NCBI RefSeq assembly: GCF_022024115.1
Contig: NZ_CP091792.1
Location: forward strand, 3,100,001 to 3,164,000
Source: Prevotella communis
GTDB taxonomy: Bacteria > Bacteroidota > Bacteroidia > Bacteroidales > Bacteroidaceae
Direction: 5' to 3'
Length of the DNA stretch: 64,000 nucleotides
Shown: positions 7,608 to 15,012 of the stretch, piece by piece
How positions within the stretch are numbered: the stretch's first letter is position 1
Layout of the letters: the number at the start of each line of letters is the position of its first letter
Program-made: the position numbers and the translations under genes
Notes under the pieces: generated by a model
Databases searched by the model: none
What the model was told of the DNA's origin: nothing
Seen by the model: only the letters and a program-made list of their open reading frames with translations

Positions 7608-7868
7608 ATGGGAACTAAAGAAAAATTGCGCGAAAGGTTTCTTGCAATGCCCTCAGATTTTACGTTCGATGAGATGCAACGTCTATTAGAGGGCTATGGT
7701 TACGAGCGTAGCAATAAGGGGAGAACGTCCGGCTCTAGGCTGATATTCAAGAATGGCGACAAGCGCCCCATCATGTTACACAAACCACATCCTGGCAATA
7801 TCATGAAAGAATATGCCATGAAACAGGTTCTGAATGATTTACGTGAAGCAGGTTTAATAAAAAAATAA
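7608..7868 (+). CDS. hicA: HicA-type mRNA interferase toxin
   Basis: The 86-residue protein matches the HicA fold: an N-terminal FTFDEMQRLLEGYGYE helix (about 20-35), a central basic strand with SGSRLIFKNG (about 44-53), and LHKPHPGN with the catalytic His (about 59-66). HicA toxins are double-stranded-RNA-binding-like nucleases that cut mRNA when not bound by HicB. The start follows the promoter at 7554-7584. A HicB gene begins 15 bases after the stop, in the usual toxin-first order of HicAB systems. Confidence 0.9.
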   Translation: MGTKEKLRERFLAMPSDFTFDEMQRLLEGYGYERSNKGRTSGSRLIFKNGDKRPIMLHKPHPGNIMKEYAMKQVLNDLREAGLIKK

Positions 7869-7882
7869 TAGGAGGAGACAAT

Positions 7883-8224
7883 ATGAATACAATGACGTAC
7901 AAGGGGTATATCGGTTCGGTGAACTACAGCGATAAGGACCAAGTATTCTTTGGTAAGATTGAAGGAATTAACGGACTGGTAAACTTCGAAGGTGAAAGCG
8001 TTAAGGAGTTGACCACTGCCTTTCACGAGGCAGTAGACGATTATTTGACCTATTGCGAAGACGAGGGCATTGAGCCAGACAAAAGTTATACAGGTGTATT
8101 GAATGTGCGACTATCTCCCAGCATTCATCGTCAGATAGCCATGCTTGCGTTAAAAGCTGGTATATCCATCAATGCATACATCAAGGACGCATTGGAGAAA
8201 AAGGTTGAAGCATCTGTGATATAG
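7883..8224 (+). CDS. hicB: HicB-type antitoxin with ribbon-helix-helix end
   Basis: The 113-residue protein has the HicB partial RNase H-like region, YKGYIGSVNYSDKDQVFFGKI through EDEGIEPDKSY (about 5-72). A C-terminal segment, LNVRLSPSIHRQIAMLALKAGISINAYIKDAL (about 75-106), fits a ribbon-helix-helix DNA-binding domain. That domain would bind the inverted repeat upstream of hicA. A purine-rich ribosome-binding site (AGGAGGAG) precedes the ATG at 7883; a second in-frame ATG lies three codons later. Confidence 0.9.
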   Translation: MNTMTYKGYIGSVNYSDKDQVFFGKIEGINGLVNFEGESVKELTTAFHEAVDDYLTYCEDEGIEPDKSYTGVLNVRLSPSIHRQIAMLALKAGISINAYIKDALEKKVEASVI

Positions 8225-8230
8225 TCTTAA

Positions 8231-9127
8231 ATGAAAGGAATCATGATGAAGCATTTTTATCACACCTTATTGTTCTTCCTGTTCCTGGGCCAATATTGTA
8301 TGGCTCAAACGGAGGCAGTGTTCAATCTGACCCTGGAACATGGGCATTTCTATTGTGAGACGACTCTGAACGGGGCGAAGGCTAAGTTAATGCTGGAGAG
8401 TGGCGTGCCAGGCCTGATGATGAGTGAGGCATTCTATGAAGCCCATAAGGACTCCCTGAAAATGGAGGTGAAGGAGTCTGACGAGAAAATCAGGTATCTT
8501 GGCGGATTGCGTCATGTGAAATATACGGCTCAGGCACGCCTGCGGATGGGTGATGCTATCTTTGAAGGACCTGTGAAGATCACCAGTGATGACAATGAGC
8601 TCAAGATACCTATCCAGATGCTTCATCATCCTCAGGACAACAGTTCTATCGTCAAAATAGACCTTGGTAAGTCTCAATTCAGTGTCTGCAGCAGGGATGC
8701 CCTACAGAAACTCACAAGGGAAGCCTCGGATTGGAATCTGACCTACAACCAGTTTGGAATGCCAGATATCACGACCTCATTAACCATTTCTGCTGGTGGA
8801 TATCAAAAAACCATCACAGGAAAATTCATTGCGGATATGGGAAATGCCTCGCTGCTTTTCCTCAACAAATGCAATGCCAGCGTAGAAAACCTCTTCAGCG
8901 ATGGAAAGATCAGCCTGAAGGATGCACGCGACAAAAGAACGGGAAAGGTGGTAGCACAGGGCGTCTATGCTGAAGAGCTGACCATCTGCAAGAGGATGTA
9001 CGAGAATGTCTCTGTGGGTGTGTCCACCTTCAAGTCCTTGGAAGAATGTGGCTTCTTGGGACTGAAGTTCTTTACGATGCCCGCCATCTTTGACTTTGAC
9101 GAGAATAAACTGTATCTGTGCAAATAA
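8231..9127 (+). CDS. Exported retropepsin-like protein lacking the usual DTG site
   Basis: The product has a signal peptide ending near CMAQT. The true start may be the ATG at 8243, which follows AAAGGA, rather than 8231. It looks like the Bacteroidota retropepsin-fold family: NLTLEHGHFYCETTLNGAKAKLM, then a flap region, and the family-typical closing block GFLGLKFF...AIFDFDENKLYL. At the expected catalytic DTG/DSG the sequence reads ESG (about residue 57-59). A second candidate, ADMGNAS (about 201-207), is also not DTG or DSG. It may therefore be a non-proteolytic or altered relative. It follows hicB by only six bases, probably by chance. Confidence 0.6.
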   Translation: MKGIMMKHFYHTLLFFLFLGQYCMAQTEAVFNLTLEHGHFYCETTLNGAKAKLMLESGVPGLMMSEAFYEAHKDSLKMEVKESDEKIRYLGGLRHVKYTAQARLRMGDAIFEGPVKITSDDNELKIPIQMLHHPQDNSSIVKIDLGKSQFSVCSRDALQKLTREASDWNLTYNQFGMPDITTSLTISAGGYQKTITGKFIADMGNASLLFLNKCNASVENLFSDGKISLKDARDKRTGKVVAQGVYAEELTICKRMYENVSVGVSTFKSLEECGFLGLKFFTMPAIFDFDENKLYLCK

Positions 9128-9220
9128 CCATAGACAAATCTACATGGTACATGGTAATCAGGGGGTCTTTGATTTTTTCAGGAGAGCATAACGAGCATCA
9201 CTCATATTTTTTGCGATTTA

Positions 9221-9310
9221 AAACGGGTATAGGCGCACAGTTGTTTGCGTATGGGCGCACAACCGTTTGGGTGCAGGCAAACGATGGAGAGCAGCCGTTT
9301 CTTCCCCTGC
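9221..9310 (+). repeat. 90-bp 22-periodic intergenic element, copy A
   Basis: By hand alignment about 71 of 90 positions match copy B at 40135-40224 with no gaps. Three nine-base motifs (consensus GGTATAGGC) begin at 9226, 9248 and 9270, exactly 22 bp apart. The element starts AAACGGGTATAGGC and ends CCCTGC. No gene overlaps it. Confidence 0.85.
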
Positions 9311-9393
9311 TACACCTAGGTTTTTCCCTGCGAGAACTAATACGGGCACTTGCTAGAACTAATATAAAACGCTACAAGTACTATACACAGAAC

Positions 9394-9425
9394 GGTTACA
9401 TGGTTACAGCTGTAACCATGTAACC
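9394..9425. repeat. 32-bp perfect palindrome A1
   Basis: Four seven-base units alternate in orientation: GGTTACA, T, GGTTACA, then GC at the centre, TGTAACC, A, TGTAACC. The sequence is its own reverse complement. It recurs identically at 9515-9546 and, with matching substitutions in all arms, at 40247-40278. Confidence 0.95.
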
Positions 9426-9514
9426 ATTTTGCTATTACGGATACTATTACACGCATGCAAGATATTGAATGTCAACATATTACTATGAATTTTACCATAT
9501 CTTCATACTTTAGC

Positions 9515-9546
9515 GGTTACATGGTTACAGCTGTAACCATGTAACC
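9515..9546. repeat. 32-bp perfect palindrome A2
   Basis: This is identical to the palindrome at 9394-9425. It lies 48 bp past the stop of the leftward acyl-CoA synthetase gene and could act as a bidirectional hairpin terminator or a protein-binding site. Confidence 0.95.
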
Positions 9547-9594
9547 AGATATGTAGAAAATGTAAATAATCGACAAAAAACTTGGAAGTTAGTG

Positions 9595-11763
9595 CTATTT
9601 TTCTACCAAGATTCTGGCATCTACAGCGATGATGTCGTCGCCATCAGCAAGGAGCGGATTGATGTCCATCTCCTTGATCTCCGTGGCAAAGCGCAGGAGC
9701 GTAGAGAGACGCACGATAATCTCGGCATACTTACGTTCGTTGATGCCTCGCTGTCCACGCGTACCTTTCAGTATCTTATAGCCACGCAGGGAACGAATCA
9801 TGGAGTAAGCCTCCTCGTAAGACAACGGTGCCAAACCAGACGACACATCCTTCAACACCTCCACGAAGATACCACCCAGTCCGCAGAGCACAACATGTCC
9901 GAAGCGCGGCTCGTACTTCGCACCAATAAACAGTTCGGTACCACGAATCATCTTCTGCACCATCACCGCCGTAGCATCAGGAATCTGCATCATACGATCG
10001 AACTCAGCCGAGAGCACCTGTTGGGAGTGGATATTCAGCGTCACGCCCCCCACATCACTCTTATGCACAGGACCAACCACCTTTACCACTACAGGGTAGC
10101 CTACCCTCTCGGCAAAGGCCACTATCTCGTCCTTGTCAGCACTTACAAACTCAGGCACCGTGGGGATGCCGGCAGCAGCAAGGAGGTCGTGAACAATCGA
10201 AGGAGAGACCCACCCCTTTGCCCCTCCCTGTGATGGAGGGGAATATATAGTCTTGTCGTCAGTTTTCTCTGTAGAAGAGCTATCCTCTCCCCTCCCTTCA
10301 GGGAGGGGTTGGGGGTGGGTCTGAATACTGTCGATAATCCTTCTAATTTGCGGCACATCCACGCCATTCACCACCACATTCTGCTCAGCAGGAGCAGGCG
10401 TTTTCATAATCTGCGTCAGCGCCGTGGCCAGCGTCACCTCGTCACAGAAGTTCACATGACCGCGTTTCAGGAATTCCTGAACCTCAGGACCTGCAGTACT
10501 CACACTTGGAAGAATGGGGAAAATAGGTTTCTTACACTCTTGAATCTTTTTATGCAAGACGTCATAGACCTCAAATATCTTCACCAGCCCAGGCGTGCCA
10601 AAAATCACCATGATGGCATCGATATTATCCATCCGCTCACAGTAGTCGATAGCAATACCCAGATGTTCGGCCGTTCCTGTAGCCAGGATATCAATCGGGT
10701 TGGCCACACTACTGCCAGGCAGCAACTTTCCTTTCAGCTCTTCGGCCACAGGTCCCGTAAGCGGCGGTACGTTCATACCACCTTTCGACAGCGCATCCGT
10801 GAGCATCACGCCAGGACCACCGGCATGTGTGACGATGGCAAAGTTCAGGCCGCCCTCTCTTTGAGGCAAAGGGGGAAGACAGAGGATGCACCCCACCGTA
10901 GTGAGTTCCTCACGACTAAAGCAGCGCACGATACCTGCCTTGCGGAACAGTGCCTCTACGGCAGAGTCGCTGCTGGCGATGGCACCTGTATGACTGCTGG
11001 CCGCACGACTGCCGGCTTGCGATGAACCGGCCTTGATAGCGGCAATACGACACCCTTTCTTGATGAGCGACGTAGCGTGAAACAACAATTTATCCGGATC
11101 GGCAATATTTTCAATATACAGCAACTTCACCAGCGAGTCGCGCTCGGCATCGAAATGCTCGTCCATATATTCCAACACCGTCTCGATACCATTCTGCTTA
11201 CCGTTACCGATAGACCAGACGCTATTAAACTGCAGTCCCTTGCTCACTGCACTCTCAAGGATAAACACCGCCGTGGCACCAGAGCCCGAAATAAAGTCAA
11301 CACCCTTTGGATTGAGGTTGGGTATAGGACGCGTGAAGACAGAGTGATGCCAGCGTGTGAGCAGTCCGATACAGTTGGGACCTATCAGCGCACAGCCATA
11401 TTGGTCACAGATATCCAGAATGCGCTGTTCAAGCAGAGCACCCTCATGGGTCTCCTCGCTAAATCCAGCAGATATAATAATGAACGCACGCACCTGCTTC
11501 TCCTTGGCCAGCAGTTCCACGTAGTCAGGACAATACTTGGCGGCCACCACCAGGATAGCCAAGTCCGTTGGCGGCAATTCCTGCGCATCATGGAAGGCCT
11601 TGATACCCTGCACCTCGTCCTCCTTGGGATTCACTACACGCAGCGTACCCTCGTAGCCACCACTCAACAGATTACGCACTACGGCGCCACCAGGTTTATG
11701 CACATTATTGGAGCCGCCAATCACCACGATGCTCTCTGGCTGAAGAAGTTGCTTGTTTATCAT
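9595..11763 (-). CDS. ADP-forming acyl-CoA synthetase (acetate-CoA ligase family)
   Basis: The 722-residue protein starts at the ATG at 11763; a promoter lies just upstream. The order is a CoA-binding Rossmann domain (VVIGGSNNVHKPGG and following), a succinyl-CoA-ligase-like domain with GSGATAVF and the phospho-His region SSHTGAIASSDSAV, and a C-terminal ATP-grasp domain (from about 520, PVVVKVVGP). Such enzymes convert acyl-CoA, ADP and phosphate to acid plus ATP. Divergent phenylacetate-CoA ligase genes suggest aryl- or branched acyl-CoA substrates. A 115-bp inverted-repeat element (10207-10321) is read through in frame, adding about 40 proline- and glycine-rich residues in the linker before the ATP-grasp domain. 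Confidence 0.9.
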   Translation of the reverse strand: MINKQLLQPESIVVIGGSNNVHKPGGAVVRNLLSGGYEGTLRVVNPKEDEVQGIKAFHDAQELPPTDLAILVVAAKYCPDYVELLAKEKQVRAFIIISAGFSEETHEGALLEQRILDICDQYGCALIGPNCIGLLTRWHHSVFTRPIPNLNPKGVDFISGSGATAVFILESAVSKGLQFNSVWSIGNGKQNGIETVLEYMDEHFDAERDSLVKLLYIENIADPDKLLFHATSLIKKGCRIAAIKAGSSQAGSRAASSHTGAIASSDSAVEALFRKAGIVRCFSREELTTVGCILCLPPLPQREGGLNFAIVTHAGGPGVMLTDALSKGGMNVPPLTGPVAEELKGKLLPGSSVANPIDILATGTAEHLGIAIDYCERMDNIDAIMVIFGTPGLVKIFEVYDVLHKKIQECKKPIFPILPSVSTAGPEVQEFLKRGHVNFCDEVTLATALTQIMKTPAPAEQNVVVNGVDVPQIRRIIDSIQTHPQPLPEGRGEDSSSTEKTDDKTIYSPPSQGGAKGWVSPSIVHDLLAAAGIPTVPEFVSADKDEIVAFAERVGYPVVVKVVGPVHKSDVGGVTLNIHSQQVLSAEFDRMMQIPDATAVMVQKMIRGTELFIGAKYEPRFGHVVLCGLGGIFVEVLKDVSSGLAPLSYEEAYSMIRSLRGYKILKGTRGQRGINERKYAEIIVRLSTLLRFATEIKEMDINPLLADGDDIIAVDARILVEK
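10207..10321. repeat. Empty inverted pair of GC-rich palindromic repeats inside a coding region
   Basis: The left copy (10207-10250, plus) and right copy (10280-10321, minus) have their GACCCACCCC ends pointing outward and their ATAG ends inward, the same layout as the pair around DUF559 at 13198-13698. The right core is CCCCTCCC, TTCA, GGGAGGGG. The left core is slightly decayed. The insert stays in frame in the acyl-CoA synthetase gene and falls in a domain linker. Confidence 0.85.
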
Positions 11764-11784
11764 AGCGTTTTTAGTATTTTGTTG

Positions 11785-11814
11785 CAAAAATAATACAATT
11801 CAGGGAAAAGGCAA
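11785..11814 (-). promoter_or_regulatory. Promoter of the acyl-CoA synthetase gene
   Basis: On the minus strand, TTG (11814-11812) and TATTTTTG (11792-11785) are 19 bp apart, placing the transcript start before the ATG at 11763. Confidence 0.65.
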
Positions 11815-11833
11815 AAAGTTTCAAGAGGATTTT

Positions 11834-11864
11834 TTGGCTGAAAGCATTATTTGTTGTACTTTTG
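11834..11864 (+). promoter_or_regulatory. Promoter of the first phenylacetate-CoA ligase gene
   Basis: TTG (11834-11836) and TACTTTTG (11857-11864) have 20-bp spacing. The start codon at 11891 follows 26 bases later, which excludes the longer upstream reading frame. Confidence 0.8.
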
Positions 11865-11890
11865 CACTACACAAACCTAAAAACATAGAC

Positions 11891-13198
11891 ATGATTTGGA
11901 ATCCTAACAAAGAGTGCATGAGCCGCGACGAGATGAGCGCGCTGCAAGGCAAACGCCTACACAAAATTGTAGAGTATGTGTACCATAATGTTCCTTTCTA
12001 TCGCAATAAGTTGCAAGAGATGGACATTCGTCCAGATGACATCCAGACCATCGAGGACATCAAGAAGTTGCCATTTACCACGAAGCAAGACCTGCGCGAC
12101 AACTATCCCTTTGGTCTCCAGGCAGCCCCGCAGAGCGAGATAATCCGTATCCACGCCTCAAGTGGCACCACAGGAAAGCCTACTATCGTGGGATATACAC
12201 GTAAGGATATCGGTATATGGAGCGAGACCATGGCTCGCTGTCTGACAGCCTTTGGCGTGTCGCGCGATGACATTTTCTCTGTGGCCTATGGCTATGGCCT
12301 GTTTACCGGTGGACTGGGTGCCCACTATGGTGTGGAACATCTGGGAGCCAGCGTCATCCCTGCCGGCACGGGTAACACAGAGAAACACCTGAAACTGATT
12401 CGCGACCTGGGCATCACCGGTATTGCCTGCACCCCGTCGTACGCCCTCTATCTGGCCGAGACGATGGAGAAGATTGGCATCAGCAAAGACGATATCCGAC
12501 TGCGTATCGGTGCTTTTGGTGCTGAGCCATGGACAGAGCAGATGCGCAAGGAGATTGAGAATAAACTGGGACTGAAAGGCTATAACATCTATGGTCTGTC
12601 AGAGATTATGGGTCCCAGCGTGAGCTATGAGTGCCAGATGCAGAATGGTTCACACATCAATGAGGACCATTTCTATCCGGAAATAATCAATCCCACCACA
12701 CTGGAGCCCCTACCCTTGGGACAGACGGGCGAGTTGGTGTTTACCACACTGACCAAAGAAGGTATGCCGTTGCTGCGCTATCGCACACGCGACCTCTGCT
12801 CTCTGATACCAGGCACCTGCGACTGCGGTCGTACCAACGTACGCATGGGTCGCATCCAGGGTCGAAGCGACGATATGCTGATTATCCGCGGTATCAACGT
12901 ATTCCCATCACAGGTGGAGAGCGTCATCCTGTCGCTGCCTGAGTTTGCTCCACGCTACATGCTGATTGTGGATCGTGAGAAGAACCTCGACACGCTGCTT
13001 GTTCAGGCTGAATTACGTCAGGAGGTATTTACCTCTACCTTCGACACACCTGCCGCTGTTGATGCCCTGGAGAAGAAGTTGGCCGCTAAATTAAAGAGCG
13101 TGCTCAGCATCGCCGCCAAGGTACAGCTCAAAGCACCAGGCACCATTGAGCGCAGTCAGGGTAAGAGCGCCCACGTGATAGATAATAGAAAACTGTAG
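11891..13198 (+). CDS. paaK: Phenylacetate-CoA ligase (first copy)
   Basis: The 435-residue product starts with the family motif IWNPNKECMSRDE. It carries the adenylate-forming P-loop SSGTTGKPT (about 88-96), YGLSEIMGPSVSYEC (about 236-250), RYRTRDL, and the C-terminal hinge GRIQGRSDDMLIIRGINVFPSQVE. These enzymes make aryl-acetyl-CoA from the free acid, ATP and CoA. In Bacteroidota, paired copies with an ACT protein commonly accompany arylpyruvate metabolism; indolepyruvate oxidoreductase genes are not in this window. The last base of its stop codon is also the first base of the DUF559 element. Confidence 0.93.
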   Translation: MIWNPNKECMSRDEMSALQGKRLHKIVEYVYHNVPFYRNKLQEMDIRPDDIQTIEDIKKLPFTTKQDLRDNYPFGLQAAPQSEIIRIHASSGTTGKPTIVGYTRKDIGIWSETMARCLTAFGVSRDDIFSVAYGYGLFTGGLGAHYGVEHLGASVIPAGTGNTEKHLKLIRDLGITGIACTPSYALYLAETMEKIGISKDDIRLRIGAFGAEPWTEQMRKEIENKLGLKGYNIYGLSEIMGPSVSYECQMQNGSHINEDHFYPEIINPTTLEPLPLGQTGELVFTTLTKEGMPLLRYRTRDLCSLIPGTCDCGRTNVRMGRIQGRSDDMLIIRGINVFPSQVESVILSLPEFAPRYMLIVDREKNLDTLLVQAELRQEVFTSTFDTPAAVDALEKKLAAKLKSVLSIAAKVQLKAPGTIERSQGKSAHVIDNRKL

Positions 13199-13698
13199 AC
13201 CCACCCCCAGCCCCTCCCTGTGAGGGAGGGGAGTAGATAGTTGAAGCTTAGAATGAGTTACAAAACTGCTATTCCTAACAGTTATGGAGTGCTTAAAGCG
13301 CATGCACGCGAAAACAGGAAGAATCCAACCCCTGCAGAAACTATTCTATGGGATTGCTTACGGAATAACAGATTAGGAATCAAATTCCTGCGTCAGCACG
13401 TCATCGGAGACTATATAGTGGACTTCGTCTCACGACAAGAAGGACTCATTATTGAGATTGATGGCGGTTATCATTCAGAACCTCGTCAACAGATAGACGA
13501 CAGGCTAAGAGAAGAAGATCTGGAGCAAATGGGCTACCATGTTATTCGGTTTACAAATGAGGAAGTGATTTATGAGACAGAATATGTCACAGAACAGATA
13601 AGAAACTATTTCAAATAATTACTAGATGAAACAAGAAAACGACCTAACGACAAAAGTATCTACTCCCCTCCCTCACAGGGAGGGGCCGGGGGAGAGTC
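13198..13698. mobile_element. Candidate DUF559 element with inverted palindromic ends
   Basis: The left end (13198-13240) reads GACCCACCCCCA, then core CCCCTCCCT, GTG, AGGGAGGGG (13211-13231), then AGTAGATAG. The right end (13657-13698) is its inverted counterpart with core loop CAC (13665-13685) and outer end GAGAGTC. Between them lies one gene, a DUF559 nuclease. The same inverted layout, without a gene, occurs at 10207-10321. The unit starts in the paaK stop codon and ends three bases before the conserved part of the next paaK, as an insertion would. No target-site duplication is evident. Mobility is inferred. Confidence 0.65.
13241..13618 (+). CDS. DUF559 endonuclease-domain protein
   Basis: The product has up to 125 residues; the ATG at 13253 (MSYKTAIPN) is an equally good start. 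It matches DUF559, a Vsr-like PD-(D/E)XK nuclease family: NPTPAETILWDCLRNN (about 29-44), FLRQHVIGDYIVDFVS with the metal Asp, LIIEIDGGYH (about 69-78), and the tail GYHVIRFTNEEV. The active-site residues appear intact. It interrupts a paaK-paaK pair and is bounded by inverted GC-rich palindromes, so it looks like element cargo or the element's own enzyme rather than part of the aryl-acid pathway. Biochemical roles of stand-alone DUF559 proteins are poorly known to me. Confidence 0.88.
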   Translation: MKLRMSYKTAIPNSYGVLKAHARENRKNPTPAETILWDCLRNNRLGIKFLRQHVIGDYIVDFVSRQEGLIIEIDGGYHSEPRQQIDDRLREEDLEQMGYHVIRFTNEEVIYETEYVTEQIRNYFK

Positions 13699-14999
13699 CT
13701 TTTTTTAATCCTGAACGCGAGACCATGAGTCGCGAACAGATTGAGGCGTTCCAGCTGGAGCGACTCAAGGAGACTGTTCGCCACTGCATGAACAACGAGT
13801 TCTACCAAAAGAAATTCAAAGAAGCAGGTATTACACCCGACGACATCCAGACATTGGCCGACGTGCGCAAGTTGCCCTTTACTACAAAGCAAGACCTGCG
13901 CGAGACCTATCCTTTCGGCATGTGCTGCGTACCTATGAGAGACTGCGTGCGTCTGCACTCGTCATCAGGCACCACAGGTAACCCCACCGTTATCCTGCAC
14001 ACGAAGAAAGACCTTGACGAATGGGCCAACCAGGTGGCACGTAACCTGTGGATGGTGGGACTGCGTCCTGACGACGTATTCCAGAACTCATCTGGCTACG
14101 GCATGTTCACTGGCGGACTGGGCTTCCAGTACGGCGCTGAGAAGTTGGGTATGCTCACCGTACCTGCAGCAGCAGGTAACTCGCTGCGCCAGATAAAGTT
14201 TATCAAGGACTTTGGCACTACAGCCATCCACGCTGTTCCCTCTTATGTTACCCGTCTCTACGAGGTGATGCAGGAACAGGGTGTTGACCCACGTCGTGAC
14301 ACCAAACTGAAGGTGCTGGCTATCGGCGCAGAGCCCCACTCTGAGGAACAGCGCAAGCGTATCGAGGATATGATGGGTGTCAAGGCCTACAACTCATTCG
14401 GCATGAGTGAGATGTGCGGTCCTGGCGTAGGTTTCGAGTGCCCTGAGCAGAATGGTCTGCATTTCTGGGAGGACTACTATATCGTAGAAATCGTAGATCC
14501 AGAGACATTGGAGCCAGTGCCCGATGGCGAGATTGGCGAACTGGTGCTCACCACGCTGTGTCGTGAGGCCATGCCGCTGCTGCGCTACCGCACCCGCGAC
14601 CTCACCCGCGTATTGGGACGCAGTTGTCCCTGCGGACGTAATCACGTACGTCTGGATCGTATGCGCGGTCGCTCAGACGATATGATGGTGCTGCGCGGCG
14701 TCAACATCTTCCCCATCCAGATTGAGAAAATCCTGATGCAGTTCAAGGAACTGGGCAACAACTACCTGATTACCCTGACCACCGATGAGGACAACGACAA
14801 CATGACTGTTGAGGTGGAACTGGCCGAGATGTTTACCGACGACTACAACCGTCTGCAACAGCTCAGTAAGGACATCACTCGCGCCCTGAAAGACGAGATC
14901 CTGCTCACGCCCCGCGTAAAACTCGTACCCCGCGGCACACTGCCCGTAAGCGAAGGCAAGGCCGTGCGTGTGGTTGACAAGAGAAAAGTTTATCAATAA
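13626..14999 (+). CDS. paaK: Phenylacetate-CoA ligase (second copy) with element-derived N-terminus
   Basis: The 457-residue protein has SSSGTTGNPT, FGMSEMCGPGVGFEC, RYRTRDLTRVLG and the hinge RMRGRSDDMMVLRGVNIFPIQIE, so the adenylate-forming core is complete. Conserved sequence begins at FFNPERETMSREQ (about residue 26, base 13701). The first 25 residues, including STPLPHREGPGE, are encoded by the right end of the DUF559 element. The original start codon appears lost, and the ATG at 13626 inside the element now opens the frame. Alternatively translation begins at the internal ATG at 13724, which would drop the NPE motif. The ACT gene follows after 13 bases. Confidence 0.9.
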   Translation: MKQENDLTTKVSTPLPHREGPGESPFFNPERETMSREQIEAFQLERLKETVRHCMNNEFYQKKFKEAGITPDDIQTLADVRKLPFTTKQDLRETYPFGMCCVPMRDCVRLHSSSGTTGNPTVILHTKKDLDEWANQVARNLWMVGLRPDDVFQNSSGYGMFTGGLGFQYGAEKLGMLTVPAAAGNSLRQIKFIKDFGTTAIHAVPSYVTRLYEVMQEQGVDPRRDTKLKVLAIGAEPHSEEQRKRIEDMMGVKAYNSFGMSEMCGPGVGFECPEQNGLHFWEDYYIVEIVDPETLEPVPDGEIGELVLTTLCREAMPLLRYRTRDLTRVLGRSCPCGRNHVRLDRMRGRSDDMMVLRGVNIFPIQIEKILMQFKELGNNYLITLTTDEDNDNMTVEVELAEMFTDDYNRLQQLSKDITRALKDEILLTPRVKLVPRGTLPVSEGKAVRVVDKRKVYQ

Positions 15000-15012
15000 A
15001 AATCTATATATT

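Larger units (their letters stand above)
9128..9594. other. 467-bp non-coding convergent intergenic region with repeat element copy A
   Basis: No convincing gene lies here; the one open frame on the plus strand has no homology pattern and crosses the repeats. The region holds a 90-bp element (9221-9310) also present at 40135-40224, and two copies of a 32-bp perfect palindrome (9394-9425 and 9515-9546). It separates the 3' ends of the retropepsin-like gene and the acyl-CoA synthetase gene. Confidence 0.8.

Noticed and set aside
9118..9423. Open frame in the intergenic region after the retropepsin-like gene
   Set aside because: It begins inside the previous gene, crosses the 90-bp element and ends in the palindrome. 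Copy B of the element does not keep the frame, so it is not a gene.
13211..13231. GC-rich hairpins as ordinary transcription terminators
   Set aside because: Three of the five copies are translated inside genes, none is followed by a T-run, and they come in inverted pairs with conserved sequence outside the stem, which points to a repeat family instead.
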